A stretch of 64,000 bases of DNA from Prochlorococcus marinus str. AS9601 (GTDB taxonomy: Bacteria; Cyanobacteriota; Cyanobacteriia; PCC-6307; Cyanobiaceae), in the NCBI RefSeq assembly GCF_000015645.1, contig NC_008816.1, positions 744,001 through 808,000 of the forward strand, read 5' to 3'. Made by a program: the position numbers and the translations under genes. This document shows, piece after piece, positions 33,862 to 44,900 of the stretch. The notes beneath the pieces are model-generated. The model was not told the DNA's origin. It saw only the letters and a list, made by a program, of their open reading frames with translations, and did not search any database. How positions within the stretch are numbered: position 1 is the first letter of the stretch; every line of letters begins with the position of its first letter.

Positions 33862-35607
33862 TTAGCTCTTAACAATTCTGGTGGCTAGTTCTCTATCCCA
33901 AAGTTGTTTATATAGTCCATTTACTTTTACTAAATCTTTATGAGTCCCTTCTTGTATTATTTCTCCTTTATCCATCACTAAAACCCTATCACAGGTAGCT
34001 GCAACAGAAAGTTGGTGACTAATCATTATGATTGTTTTATTACTTCTATTACTCATTTCATCTATTATTCTTGCTGCAGTTTTATTATCTACGCTCGCTA
34101 AAGCATCATCAAGAACAACAATAGGAGAATCAACAAGTAGTGATCTTCCTAGTGCAGTTCTTTGCCTTTGTCCACCACTTAATGTAATACCTCTTTCACC
34201 AACAATAGTTTTAAACCTTTGTGGAAAACTATTGATATCATCAATTAATCCAGCTTTTGTTGCACTTTCTTTAACTAAATATTTAGAAGCTTTGGGTTCT
34301 CCAAAACTTAGGTTTTCTGAGATTGTAGAAGTGAATAAGAATGCTTCTTGAGGAACGATTGAAATATTTTTTCTAAGATCGCTTAATTTTAAAGTTTTTA
34401 CATCAATTTCATCTAAAAATAATTGATTGTCTGGTATTTCAATAGTCCGTCCTAGTGACTTTGCTAGTGTTGTCTTTCCACAGCCTACTGGGCCAACTAT
34501 TGCAATAAGTTCTCCAGGATAAATTTTAAAATTGAGACTATTTAATGAATTAAATTTTGATCCTGGATACTTTATCGTTAAATTTTTTGCTTCTAATAAT
34601 CCTTTAATCTTTCTTTTTAAAAATTTAGTTTCTTCTCTATCTACAATATTTGGGTTATTCTGAAAGATTTCTTCAACACGATCTAAACTTACTTGACCAA
34701 GTTGAAAAGTATTTAAGGTAAAACCTAATAATGCAGTTGGGAAGACAAGTCTTTCTACGTAAAGAATTAAAGCTACTAAACCACCTATAGAGATAAATCC
34801 ACTCTCTAATTGAAAAGTTCCTAATGATAATAAAATTAATAAAGAAATTGAGGAAATCCCTTGTAATAAGGGGAATAGGGTACTCGCTGTTCTTGCAAGT
34901 TTGATCGCTGAATTTCGATAGTCATTATTATATATGCTAAATTCTTTTTTCTCTGCATTCTCTTGGGCATAAATTTTAATGGCGCTTATGCCAGATAAGT
35001 CTTCTTGTATTAGATCACTAAGTTTTGATAATGATTCTTGTTGAGCTTTTCTTTGATTAACCATTCTGCCGCCAAATAGACTTACAATTCCAAGGATTAA
35101 TGGGAAAATCATTAAAGCTGATATTGTTAATGTTTTATTAATCGAAAACATTGAAGGAATAGTGAATGAATAAGCTAAGACAATGTTGCACAAGCTTAAA
35201 ACTGTAAACCCCAAAAGTCTTCTTATGTTTTCTACATCACTTGTAGCTCTACTAATAATGTCTCCACTACCTTTTTTTTGTATCCATTCAGGATCTTGAA
35301 TAAGTAAATGGTCAAATAGTTTTTGTCGAAGATTTACTTCTACTTTTCTACCTATTCCGAAGACAATCTGTCTAGATAATAATCTTATTAAACCCATACA
35401 AGTTGCTAAAAATATTAACCATAAAGATTTAGAAATAACAAAATCCGAAGAGAACCCATTTTGTAATTGGTCAATTATATTTTTTACTTCTAAGGGTATA
35501 ACAACACTTAGTATATTTACGATTAAGAGAGCTAAAGCTCCATATAAGAATTCTTTTTTGTAAGGTCTTAGGTATTTAGTTATAACTTTTATCTTTAAAT
35601 TTTTCAT
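33862..35607 (-). CDS. ABC exporter, fused membrane and ATPase domains (MsbA/MDR type)
   Basis: 581-residue half-transporter. Six membrane helices in residues ~15-310 (ABC_membrane type I exporter fold), then Walker A GPVGCGKTT, Q-loop IVPQEAFLF, signature LSGGQRQRTALGRSLL, Walker B IVVLDDALASVD (Asp in place of the catalytic Glu of LDEP, giving LDDA), and ISHQL. It should work as a homodimer exporting lipid or drug-like molecules. The LDDA variant occurs in some heterodimeric exporters and may lower ATPase activity. Confidence 0.9.
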   Translation of the reverse strand: MKNLKIKVITKYLRPYKKEFLYGALALLIVNILSVVIPLEVKNIIDQLQNGFSSDFVISKSLWLIFLATCMGLIRLLSRQIVFGIGRKVEVNLRQKLFDHLLIQDPEWIQKKGSGDIISRATSDVENIRRLLGFTVLSLCNIVLAYSFTIPSMFSINKTLTISALMIFPLILGIVSLFGGRMVNQRKAQQESLSKLSDLIQEDLSGISAIKIYAQENAEKKEFSIYNNDYRNSAIKLARTASTLFPLLQGISSISLLILLSLGTFQLESGFISIGGLVALILYVERLVFPTALLGFTLNTFQLGQVSLDRVEEIFQNNPNIVDREETKFLKRKIKGLLEAKNLTIKYPGSKFNSLNSLNFKIYPGELIAIVGPVGCGKTTLAKSLGRTIEIPDNQLFLDEIDVKTLKLSDLRKNISIVPQEAFLFTSTISENLSFGEPKASKYLVKESATKAGLIDDINSFPQRFKTIVGERGITLSGGQRQRTALGRSLLVDSPIVVLDDALASVDNKTAARIIDEMSNRSNKTIIMISHQLSVAATCDRVLVMDKGEIIQEGTHKDLVKVNGLYKQLWDRELATRIVKS

Positions 35608-35687
35608 TTTATTTTGCCGATATGATTAAGATAATGTTTCATTTTTGAATATGTGAGCTAATTTTATAAATGATTCAGTATTTATTT

Positions 35688-35984
35688 ATGGGTAACGATC
35701 AAACTCATCCATTACATGAAACCGATAAAAACATTATAGATTCCCTTATAACTCAAGAAACACCAGATGATCTCGACTTTATAAATTTAGCTAGATTAAT
35801 AAATCGTTATACCAATTTCCCAGGAGAAATTGAAATTAAAAACGATATTGAAAAAATTTTAAATTTTTGGAAGATCACTAAAGATGAACTTTTTTCAAAA
35901 ACAAAAATTATTTGGTCAAAAAACTTCAGGCCTTCTAATACAAATAAAGATTTAGTTGGCTCAGGTTTTGATACCTCAAATTGA
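35688..35984 (+). CDS. DUF3288 family protein
   Basis: About 98 residues. QTHPLHETDKNIIDSLI, LARLINRYTNFPGEIEI and FWKITKDELFSKTKIIW match the cyanobacterial DUF3288 pattern. Function unknown. ATG at 35688 (MGNDQTHP) is preferred; ATG at 35670 would add six residues. It precedes trpD by 33 bases on the same strand. Confidence 0.85.
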   Translation: MGNDQTHPLHETDKNIIDSLITQETPDDLDFINLARLINRYTNFPGEIEIKNDIEKILNFWKITKDELFSKTKIIWSKNFRPSNTNKDLVGSGFDTSN

Positions 35985-36017
35985 ATTTTATCTTCATAAT
36001 TTTTCTTCCATAAATAA

Positions 36018-37052
36018 ATGTCCTCTAATCTTTCAAACTCTCAAATCCTAAATAATTTATTGGAGGGAAGGAACCTTGATGAATTAACTTCTAGATCCTT
36101 AATGCAAAGATGGCTTAATGATGAAATTTCAGATGTAGAAACAGGAGCTTTTTTGAGTGCTTTGAGAGCTAAGAGCTCTACGGGTGTAGAACTAAGTTCT
36201 ATGGCTGAGGAACTCTTAAATGTTTGCAAATTGCCAGTAGCAAGACCAAATTTGTATTTAGTAGATACCTGTGGAACTGGAGGGGATGGAGCAAATACAT
36301 TTAATATTTCAACTGCAGTAGCATTTGTAGCTGCATCTTGTGGAGTAAAAATTGCAAAACACGGAAATAAAAGTGCTAGTGGCAAAGTTGGCTCTGCCGA
36401 TGTTTTGTTGAATCTTGGTTTGGATTTAAATTGTTCATTAGAAAAAGTAATCACAGCTGTAAGTGAAATTGGAATAACTTTTTTGTTTGCACCTGTTTGG
36501 CATAAATCGTTAATAAAACTAGCTCCTTTAAGAAAGACTCTTGGAATAAGGACAGTATTTAATCAACTTGGACCATTGGTAAACCCTTTAAGACCCAATG
36601 CGCAAGTTTTGGGTGTTGCTTCTGAGGATCTTTTAGAACCTATGGGGAGAGCGCTTTTAAAAATGGGGATGAATAGAGCAATAGTCGTATATGGTTCTGG
36701 CGGCCTTGATGAAGCTTCTCTTCAAGGAGAAAATAAATTAGTTCTTGTTGAGAATGGAGAATTACGATTTTCAAAAATAAATATTTCAAATTTTAATCAT
36801 GAAAATATTGCTAACGAAAAGCTTGTGGTTTCTGATCAAGAATCTAACGAAGAAATATTAAAGAGTGTCTTAAATGGTTCCGGACAAATATCTCATATTA
36901 ATGTAGTTGCCTTGAATTCTGCTTTAGTGCTTTGGGCAGCAGGAATTGAGGATGATTTGAATGAAGGATTTAATAAAGCTTTATTTTCTATAAATCAAGG
37001 AGATCCTTGGAAAAAGTTTTTACTTTTAAAAAATTATTTACAAACAAATTAA
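36018..37052 (+). CDS. trpD: Anthranilate phosphoribosyltransferase
   Basis: Joins anthranilate and PRPP in tryptophan synthesis. 344 residues with the PRPP-binding [15 protein letters not shown] (residues ~80-94), [17 protein letters not shown], and the C-terminal GSGGLDE loop. Start ATG at 36018. It is followed by carA after 14 bases. Confidence 0.97.
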   Translation: MSSNLSNSQILNNLLEGRNLDELTSRSLMQRWLNDEISDVETGAFLSALRAKSSTGVELSSMAEELLNVCKLPVARPNLYLVDTCGTGGDGANTFNISTAVAFVAASCGVKIAKHGNKSASGKVGSADVLLNLGLDLNCSLEKVITAVSEIGITFLFAPVWHKSLIKLAPLRKTLGIRTVFNQLGPLVNPLRPNAQVLGVASEDLLEPMGRALLKMGMNRAIVVYGSGGLDEASLQGENKLVLVENGELRFSKINISNFNHENIANEKLVVSDQESNEEILKSVLNGSGQISHINVVALNSALVLWAAGIEDDLNEGFNKALFSINQGDPWKKFLLLKNYLQTN

Positions 37053-37066
37053 TTAGTTTCAAATTG

Positions 37067-38206
37067 ATGATTAATCCATATAAGAAAAACGCGAAATTAG
37101 TTTTAAGTAATGGTATTGTATTTCCGGGATTCTTTTTTGGTGCTTCTGGTACTGCAGTTGGTGAAATAGTTTTTAATACGGGAATGACCGGATATCAGGA
37201 AGTTATTACTGATCCTAGTTATTATGGACAAATTTTAACGTTTACTTATCCAGAGATTGGAAATACTGGTATTAATTTTGAAGATTCAGAATCCAATATT
37301 AATATCAAAGGTATAATTGTTAGAAATTTTTCATCTAATAACAGCAATTGGAGATCTAAAAAGAATTTTAATCAATGGTTAGTGGAGAAAAATATCATTG
37401 GTCTATACGGAATTGATACAAGGGCTCTTGTTAAGATTTTAAGATCTACTGGCGCAATGAATGGAGTTATTACCTCTCTAGATAAAACTGATGAAAGTTG
37501 TTTAAAGATAATTCAGGATACACCAAAGATGGAGGGATTAAATTTATCAAAAGTTGTTTCAACAAAGCAACAATATTTATGGAATAGTCATACACAAACA
37601 GTTTTTGATTTAAGAAAAAGATATGATGAATCTTCTAAAAAGTTAAAAATAGTGGCAATTGATTTTGGAATTAAAAATTCAATTTTAAATAGACTCGTAT
37701 CCCATGGTTGTGAAGTTTTGGTTTTACCTTCTCGATCTTCTCTAAATGATGTCCTGTCTAACAAGCCGGATGGTATATTTTTCTCAAATGGTCCAGGCGA
37801 TCCTTCTACTGTTTCTGAAGGTATAGACCTAGCAAAATCACTCATAGAATATGGTGAAATTCCTATGTTTGGTATATGCCTTGGCCACCAAATATTTGGA
37901 TTAGCACTAGGTGGCTCAACTTATAAATTATCTTTTGGCCATCGTGGTTTAAATCACCCTTGTGGTCAAAATAACAAGATAGAGATAACTAGTCAGAACC
38001 ACGGTTTTGCTATTGATCCTAATTCTCTACCAAAGAATTTAGTTAGAATAACCCATTACAACCTTAACGATAATACTGTGGCTGGCCTAGAAGTTAATAA
38101 TAAGCCAATATTTAGTGTGCAATATCATCCAGAAGCAGGACCTGGCCCACATGATTCAGATTATTTATTTAAAAAATTTGTTTCTCTAATGTTAGAAAGA
38201 TGTTGA
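37067..38206 (+). CDS. carA: Carbamoyl phosphate synthase small (glutaminase) subunit
   Basis: 379 residues. An N-terminal CPSase domain (LSNGIVFPGFFFG, GEIVFNTGMTGYQEVITDPSY) is followed by a class I glutamine amidotransferase domain with the nucleophile in GICLGHQIFG and His-Glu in QYHPEAGPGP. Provides ammonia for carbamoyl phosphate used in arginine and pyrimidine synthesis. ATG at 37067 avoids overlap with trpD that a longer in-frame start at 37007 would create. Confidence 0.97.
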   Translation: MINPYKKNAKLVLSNGIVFPGFFFGASGTAVGEIVFNTGMTGYQEVITDPSYYGQILTFTYPEIGNTGINFEDSESNINIKGIIVRNFSSNNSNWRSKKNFNQWLVEKNIIGLYGIDTRALVKILRSTGAMNGVITSLDKTDESCLKIIQDTPKMEGLNLSKVVSTKQQYLWNSHTQTVFDLRKRYDESSKKLKIVAIDFGIKNSILNRLVSHGCEVLVLPSRSSLNDVLSNKPDGIFFSNGPGDPSTVSEGIDLAKSLIEYGEIPMFGICLGHQIFGLALGGSTYKLSFGHRGLNHPCGQNNKIEITSQNHGFAIDPNSLPKNLVRITHYNLNDNTVAGLEVNNKPIFSVQYHPEAGPGPHDSDYLFKKFVSLMLERC

Positions 38207-38267
38207 CATATTGTTTTCTTTTGATTTGATAATTACATTTGATACATTAATTTTTTGGAGGGATTAG

Positions 38268-38633
38268 ATCATAGAAGATTTCCAGAAGTTAACGGTTTCT
38301 TTAAGAGGAAACCTTGAGGTAAAAACAAACATTATTGTTTTTTCCTTTAAAGGCCAACTTGATGCTTTCTCAGAAAAACAATTCAAGACTTTTGTTACTA
38401 ATAATTTAAAAAATGAGCTTCCATTCGTTATTGATCTTACAAAAATAGATTTTTTAGATTCTTCGGGTCTTGGAGCACTTGTTCAGACTGCAAAAGATTG
38501 CAAAAAATCTAAGCATGGGTTCTCAGTCGTTGGCAATTCGAGAGTGGCCCAAACGATTAAACTTGTTCGTCTAGGGGATTTTCTTAATTTGAAGTCAAGC
38601 CTTGAAGATGCATTAAATTATTTGAAAAATTGA
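38268..38633 (+). CDS. STAS-domain protein (anti-sigma factor antagonist type) with a non-canonical start codon
   Basis: About 120 residues: VFSFKGQLDAFSEKQF, the phospho-site motif IDLTKIDFLDSSGLGAL (Ser near residue 64) and FSVVGNSRVAQTIKLVRLGD, a complete STAS/SpoIIAA-like fold. The frame has no ATG, GTG or TTG anywhere before the middle of the domain; an in-frame stop lies at 38265-38267, directly followed by ATC and ATA. A strong Shine-Dalgarno GGAGG (38257-38261) lies six bases before ATC (38268) and nine before ATA (38271), so translation probably begins at one of these. Its TGA overlaps the mrnC TTG start. Confidence 0.88.
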   Translation: MIEDFQKLTVSLRGNLEVKTNIIVFSFKGQLDAFSEKQFKTFVTNNLKNELPFVIDLTKIDFLDSSGLGALVQTAKDCKKSKHGFSVVGNSRVAQTIKLVRLGDFLNLKSSLEDALNYLKN

Positions 38634-39028
38634 ATTATTGGATTCAAAACTTGGTTCCATATGGATCTCCCGATGATATAGGTGTTATTCAACTTGCTTG
38701 GCTTGGAGATTCTGTATGGGAGCTTCACCAAAGACTAAAGCATGTTCATTTTCCTTTAAAGTCTAAAGATCTCCATTTATCAGTAGTAAACGAAGTCAAA
38801 GCAAAATCTCAGTCAAAATCATTAAGTCAAATTGAACATTTATTAAATTCAAATGAAGTGGATCTAATTAGGCGTGCTAGAAATAAAACAAAGAGATATC
38901 CAAAGTCTTCAGACCCTACCATATACTCTAGAGCAACTGGTTTTGAAACTCTTATTGGCTGGCTATTTTTAAAAGATCCTCAAAGGCTATCAAAACTTTT
39001 TGAATATTTAGAATTAAAAATAGATTGA
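38630..39028 (+). CDS. mrnC: Mini-ribonuclease III (Mini-III)
   Basis: 132 residues, an RNase III catalytic domain without dsRNA-binding domain. Signature LAWLGDSVWELHQRL (catalytic Asp and preceding residues), RARNKTKRYPKSSDPTIYSRATGFETLIGWLFL. Matures 23S rRNA in other bacteria. Starts at TTG 38630, overlapping the STAS stop by four bases (TTGA), so it is coupled to that gene; rlmB follows four bases later, giving an rRNA-processing pair. Confidence 0.93.
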   Translation: MNYWIQNLVPYGSPDDIGVIQLAWLGDSVWELHQRLKHVHFPLKSKDLHLSVVNEVKAKSQSKSLSQIEHLLNSNEVDLIRRARNKTKRYPKSSDPTIYSRATGFETLIGWLFLKDPQRLSKLFEYLELKID

Positions 39029-39032
39029 ATCT

Positions 39033-40040
39033 ATGAAAAACTCCTCTAAAAAAAAATTCCCAGGAAAAAATAATAAAGAATACAAAAAAAACTCAGATTT
39101 TGGTTATTACCCAAAAAATAAAAATCGTTCTGAAAAAATTGATAGATTATCGAACAATTCTGATAAATATAAGAATGTTGAAAATTTAAATAAAAATGAA
39201 AAGGATAGTACTTTTTCATCTTTAAAAAGAAAAAAGCCAACATTTAAATCTAATATAGGTCTTCATAATAAAAATCCTGATATTAATCAAGAGTTTAATA
39301 ACAAGAAAAATTTTGATGATTGGATATGGGGCAAACATTCGGTTTATGAGGCTCTTAGTAGTGAAAGAGCAATTAATAGGATTTGGTGTACATCGGAAAT
39401 CTTTTCTTCAGATAAATTCTATATTTTGCTTAAGGATCTTAAATCAAAAGGAGTGCTTATTGAAGAAGTTTCTTGGAACAGGCTTTCGCAATTAACTTAT
39501 GGTGCTTCACATCAAGGCATCGCATTACAGTTGGCATGTTCTAGAACAATATCCCTAGAACAATTAATCGATTTTTCTAGACACAACTGCGCAAATCCCA
39601 TAATACTTGCATTGGATGGTATTACTGATCCGCATAATGTTGGTGCGATCATTAGATCAGCGGAAGCATTTGATTGCAAGGGCATCATCATTCCTCAGAG
39701 AAGATCCGCTGGATTGACAGGAACAGTAGCTAAAGTGGCTGCAGGAGCCTTAGAACACGTGCAAGTAAGTAGAGTTGTAAACCTAAATAGAGCACTTGAG
39801 GAACTTAAGAAAAATGGTTTTATTGTTGTTGGCCTATCTGGAGATGGCCAATTATCTATCTCAAATTTTCTTGAAAAAGCCCCTTTGGTAGTTATAGTCG
39901 GTTCAGAAGAAAAAGGTATTTCTTTACTTACTCAAAAAAAATGCGATTTTCTATTAAGTATTCCCCTTAGAGGTAAGACTTCAAGTTTAAATGCATCTGT
40001 AGCGGCCGCTATATCACTATTTCACTTGACAAGTATATAA
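39033..40040 (+). CDS. rlmB: 23S rRNA (guanosine-2'-O-)-methyltransferase RlmB (TrmH/SpoU family)
   Basis: 335 residues. The C-terminal SPOUT domain has LDGITDPHNVGAIIRSAEAF, VVIVGSEEKGIS and IPLRGKTSSLNASVAAAI, the three knot motifs; before it lies the ribosomal L30e-like substrate-binding domain (GKHSVYEAL onward). The first ~90 residues are an extra Lys/Asn-rich low-complexity tail, probably disordered and RNA-binding. Confidence 0.95.
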   Translation: MKNSSKKKFPGKNNKEYKKNSDFGYYPKNKNRSEKIDRLSNNSDKYKNVENLNKNEKDSTFSSLKRKKPTFKSNIGLHNKNPDINQEFNNKKNFDDWIWGKHSVYEALSSERAINRIWCTSEIFSSDKFYILLKDLKSKGVLIEEVSWNRLSQLTYGASHQGIALQLACSRTISLEQLIDFSRHNCANPIILALDGITDPHNVGAIIRSAEAFDCKGIIIPQRRSAGLTGTVAKVAAGALEHVQVSRVVNLNRALEELKKNGFIVVGLSGDGQLSISNFLEKAPLVVIVGSEEKGISLLTQKKCDFLLSIPLRGKTSSLNASVAAAISLFHLTSI

Positions 40041-40165
40041 ATTTATTTGTTAATAATCATTGTTTTTAAAGCCCTCTAAAATGTTGTTGTTTCCGTATAT
40101 TTATATGTTTAATAAAAATTTATTGAATTTTCGCTACAAAATTGTATAGAATTTAACAAGAATTG

Positions 40166-40402
40166 ATGGCTAATTGGCCAAAAAAATTGATTAGAAACTT
40201 TGGAAACAAACTCGGGTTAGCCTGGTGGGCTAAAATTGAGACGGAACATCCTAGTGGTACTTACTGGTTCGGTCCATTTATTACTAAACGTAGTTTAAAA
40301 GAAAATATCCCTTCTTTTATTAATGATCTTTCTGATGAAGGGTCTAAAAACATTAAACATAGTTTAGTTCGCTGCAAAAAAGAAGAACCACTTACTGTTT
40401 GA
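40166..40402 (+). CDS. DUF1816 family protein
   Basis: 78 residues, with GLAWWAKIETEHPSGTYWFGPF and the helical region ITKRSLKENIPSFINDL. DUF1816 occurs only in cyanobacteria and is related to the CpcD-like linker domain; function unknown. ATG at 40166 is better than the TTG at 40163. Upstream -10-like TATAGAAT is at about 40145-40152. Confidence 0.85.
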   Translation: MANWPKKLIRNFGNKLGLAWWAKIETEHPSGTYWFGPFITKRSLKENIPSFINDLSDEGSKNIKHSLVRCKKEEPLTV

Positions 40403-40432
40403 TAATTTTTAATTTAAGAAATAAATCAAGGA

Positions 40433-41881
40433 ATGAACTTTAATTCTTTAAGAAAAGAAATTACTAGCAATAATGCTTCTGTTAAGGAATTAGTTAATGA
40501 TTTTTTTGTAAAAATCGATCATAAGGACTCTAAGATTAATTCATATATTTGTACTACAAAAGATAATGCTATCGCGCAAGCAGAGGATATTGATAAATTA
40601 ATTCAAAATAATGAAAAACTTCCTCCTCTCGCAGGGATGCCAATAGCAATAAAGGATAATATTTGCACCAAAGGAGTTGCAACAACTTGTGCGAGTAATA
40701 TGCTCAAAAACTTTGTTGCACCTTATGAATCCACAGCTTCTAGTAAATTATGGTCTTCAGGGGGAATTTGTTTAGGAAAAACAAATTTAGACGAATTTGC
40801 AATGGGTAGTTCAACGGAAACTTCTGTATTTGGAGTTACTTCAAATCCTTGGGATATTAATAGAGTGCCAGGAGGTAGTTCAGGCGGTAGTGCTGCTTCA
40901 GTTGCCGCTGGATTTTGTGCAGCTGCTATAGGTTCTGATACAGGAGGATCAATAAGGCAACCAGCTTCTTTTTGTGGCGTCGTAGGTCTTAAACCTACTT
41001 ATGGCAGAGTTAGCAGATGGGGACTTGTAGCATTTGCTAGCTCTCTTGATCAAATTGGTCCAATTACAAATACTGTTTCAGATGCAGCTGAAATTCTTCA
41101 TTCAATATCTGGTAAAGACCCCTTTGACTCAACATGTCTTGATAAGCCAGTACCAAATTATTTGACTGACCTAAATAAATCTATAAAGGGCTTAAAAATT
41201 GGAATCATTAAAGAGTGTTTTGAACACCCAGGGCTTAATCCAGAAGTTAAGGAATCTGTTCTTTCTGGAGTTGATAGGTTCCAAGCTTTAGGTGCTGAAA
41301 TTATCGAAGTTGAATGTCCTAGATTTAACGATGGAATTGCGACATATTATGTCATTGCACCATCTGAAGCCTCCGCAAATTTAGCTAGATATGATGGCGT
41401 TAAATATGGCTACAGATCGAATGAGGGTTCAAATCTTATAGATATGACTTCAAAAAGTAGAGCTGAAGGTTTTGGAGATGAGGTACAGAGAAGAATTTTG
41501 ATAGGTACTTATGCTTTGTCAGCCGGATACAGTGATGCCTATTACAAGAAGGCACAAAAAGTAAGGACGCTTATAAGAAAAGATTTTGATAATGCGTTTA
41601 AGAAAGTAGATGTTTTATTAACTCCAACCTGCCCAACCACTGCTTTTTTGAAGGGAGATTTTGTCAATGATCCACTTTCAATGTATTTATCTGATCTATT
41701 AACTGTTCCCGCTAATTTGGCAGGCCTCCCAGCAATCAGTATTCCTTGTGGTTTTGATACTAAAGGATTACCTATAGGACTGCAATTAATAGGCAATGTA
41801 CTAGAGGAAGATAGAATATTGAATGCCGCAAATATCTTTGAAATTGATGCTCATGTAATTAAGAAAAGACCTTTATTTTAA
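40433..41881 (+). CDS. gatA: Glutamyl-tRNA(Gln) amidotransferase subunit A
   Basis: 482 residues of the amidase signature family. Catalytic triad: Lys in PIAIKDNI, cis-Ser and Ser in [11 protein letters not shown] and [12 protein letters not shown]. It hydrolyses glutamine and feeds ammonia to GatB for making Gln-tRNA. Length is typical. gatB and gatC lie elsewhere. Confidence 0.97.
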   Translation: MNFNSLRKEITSNNASVKELVNDFFVKIDHKDSKINSYICTTKDNAIAQAEDIDKLIQNNEKLPPLAGMPIAIKDNICTKGVATTCASNMLKNFVAPYESTASSKLWSSGGICLGKTNLDEFAMGSSTETSVFGVTSNPWDINRVPGGSSGGSAASVAAGFCAAAIGSDTGGSIRQPASFCGVVGLKPTYGRVSRWGLVAFASSLDQIGPITNTVSDAAEILHSISGKDPFDSTCLDKPVPNYLTDLNKSIKGLKIGIIKECFEHPGLNPEVKESVLSGVDRFQALGAEIIEVECPRFNDGIATYYVIAPSEASANLARYDGVKYGYRSNEGSNLIDMTSKSRAEGFGDEVQRRILIGTYALSAGYSDAYYKKAQKVRTLIRKDFDNAFKKVDVLLTPTCPTTAFLKGDFVNDPLSMYLSDLLTVPANLAGLPAISIPCGFDTKGLPIGLQLIGNVLEEDRILNAANIFEIDAHVIKKRPLF

Positions 41882-41965
41882 ATTTGTATTAATAATTAAT
41901 TTGTAATCACAAATTATAGATCTTTTAGAAATCTTCTCTATCTTATATATATAAATTATTTGAAT

Positions 41966-44900
41966 ATGGCTTTCGTTCCGCTTCATAATCATAGTGACTA
42001 CAGCTTACTTGATGGTGCCAGTCAAATTTCAAAAATTGTAGAAAGAGCTTGTGATCTTGGGATGGATTCTATTGCTCTCACAGATCATGGAGTTATGTAT
42101 GGTGTTCTTGATTTGGTCAAGAAGTGTAAAGAGAAAGGTATAAAGCCAATTATTGGTAATGAAATGTACGTTATTAATGGTTCTATTGATGATCCTCAAC
42201 CAAAAAAAGAAAAAAGATATCATTTGGTGGTGCTAGCAAAAAATTATACTGGTTATAAGAATCTAGTGAAGTTGACAACAATTAGTCACCTAAACGGGAT
42301 GAGAGGTCGAGGCATTTTTTCTAGGCCATGTATTGATAAATCTCTTTTAAGCAAATATAGTGATGGCCTAATAGTCTCTACAGCTTGTCTTGGTGGAGAG
42401 ATACCTCAGGCTATCTTAAAAGGTAGGTTAGACGTAGCAGAGGATATAGCTCTTTGGTATAAAAAATTATTTGCAGATGACTTTTATCTAGAAATACAAG
42501 ATCACGGCTCTATTGAGGATAGAATTGTTAACGTTGAATTAATAAAAATTGGGAAGAAGCACCAAATAAAAGTCATAGCCACCAACGACGCCCATTACTT
42601 ATCAAGTATGGATGTTGAAGCTCATGATGCCTTACTTTGTGTATTAACTGGAAAACTAATAAGTGATGAAAAAAGATTGAGATATACCGGTACAGAATAT
42701 ATTAAAAGTGAAAATGAAATGCTTGAACTTTTTAAAGATCATATTGATGATAAATCAATTATTGATGCAGTGAATAATACAGTAGAAATTTCTCAAAAAG
42801 TTGAGGTATTTGATTTGTTTGGTAATTATAGAATGCCCAAATTTCCTCTTAATGAAGATAAAGATTCATTTTCTTTCCTTAAACAATTATCTAATAAAGG
42901 TCTTTTAAAAAGACTTAAAAAAAATGATCTTGATGAAGTTGATGAAAAATATAAAGAAAGACTAACTTCTGAATTAAAAATTATAAAAGATATGGGTTTC
43001 CCAGATTATTTTTTGGTTGTTTGGGACTACATCAAATTTGCTAGAGACAACTCTATACCAGTAGGACCAGGTAGAGGTTCTGCTGCGGGTTCACTAGTAG
43101 CTTATGCACTTCAAATCACAAATATAGATCCTGTCGAGCATGGATTGTTATTTGAGAGATTTTTAAATCCAGCAAGAAAGTCTATGCCAGATATTGATAC
43201 CGACTTTTGTATTGATAGGAGAAATGAAGTTATTGATTATGTTACTAATCGTTATGGAGAGGATAAAGTTGCGCAAATAATTACTTTCAATAAAATGACC
43301 TCTAAGGCGGTTTTAAAAGATGTTGCAAGGGTTCTAGATATTCCGTATGGAGAGGCTGATAAATTGGCTAAGTTAATACCGGTTGTAAGAGGGAAACCTT
43401 ATAAACTAAATGAAATGATTGATAAGAATTCTCCTAGCCAAGAGTTTAGAGACAAATATATTAATGATAATAGGATAAAAAAATGGGTTGATTTGGCTTT
43501 GAGAATTGAAGGAACTAATAAAACATATGGAGTTCATGCTGCTGGAGTTGTTATCGCATCAGATCCTCTCGACGAACTTGTACCTCTTCAAAGGAATAAT
43601 GAAGGACAAATAATAACCCAATATTCTATGGATGATATCGAATCACTTGGATTATTGAAAATGGATTTCTTGGGTCTTAAGAATCTCACTATGATTGAAA
43701 AGACAGTTTCTCTTGTTAATCAATCCTCCGGAAAGAAAATAAATATCGATGAGTTACCGCGAAATGACAGTAAAACCTTTGAGCTTATTGGAAGAGGAGA
43801 TCTTGAAGGTATTTTTCAGCTTGAATCTTCTGGTATGAAACAGGTTGTTAAGGATTTCAAACCTAACTCTCTAGAGGATATTTCTTCCATACTGGCTCTT
43901 TATAGACCTGGTCCTCTTGATGCGGGTCTCATTCCTAAATTTATAAATCGAAAAAATGGGAATGAAAAGATTGATTTTCCTCATCCTTTTATTAAGTCAA
44001 TTCTTACTGAAACCTATGGAATTATGGTTTATCAAGAGCAAATCATGAAAATTGCTCAAGACCTAGCTGGCTATTCTTTAGGTGATGCTGATTTACTTAG
44101 AAGAGCAATGGGGAAAAAGAAAGTATCTGAGATGGTAAAGCATAGGAATATTTTTGTAGAAGGTTCTATGAAGAAAGGTGTAAATGAAAAATTAGCAAAT
44201 GATCTTTTTGATCAAATGGTTTTATTCGCGGAATATTGTTTTAACAAAAGTCACTCAACTGCTTACGGGGCTGTAACTTATCAAACTGCATTTTTAAAAG
44301 CCCATTTTCCTGTTGCATATATGGCAGCCCTTCTAAGCGTAAACTCTGGTTCTAGCGATAAGATGCAAAGATATATTTCTAATTGTTATTCCATGGGAAT
44401 AGAAGTTATTTCACCAAGCATTAATTTTTCTGGTGTTGATTTCACTATTAAGAATAATCAGATTTTATTCGGGTTATCTGCAATTAAGAATTTAGGAGAT
44501 TCTGCGATAAGAAATATAATTGAAAACCGAAATAGTTTAGGAATATTTAAGTCACTAGCCGATTTGTGCGATCGTTTGCCTTCTAATGTTCTTAACAAAA
44601 GAAGTCTTGAATCTCTAATTCATTGTGGAGCACTAGATGAGTTTTCAATTGATAATAATAGAGCTCAATTATTGTCAGATCTCGAAAATGTCATTGAGTG
44701 GGCCTCTTCAAGAAATCGTGATAGGTTATCTGGGCAAGGCAATCTATTTGATTCTAAAGAAGAATTTTCTAATGTTGCTTTTTCAGATTCACAATTAGCT
44801 AAGGTTGAGGATTATTCACTTATTGAGAAGTTAAAGTTAGAAAAACAGCTACTAGGTTTTTATTTATCTGATCATCCTCTAAAGCATTTAACTAAGCCAG

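Noticed and set aside
37007-37066. Extended carA start overlapping trpD
   Set aside because: Would add about 20 non-conserved residues; ATG 37067 gives the normal N-terminus.
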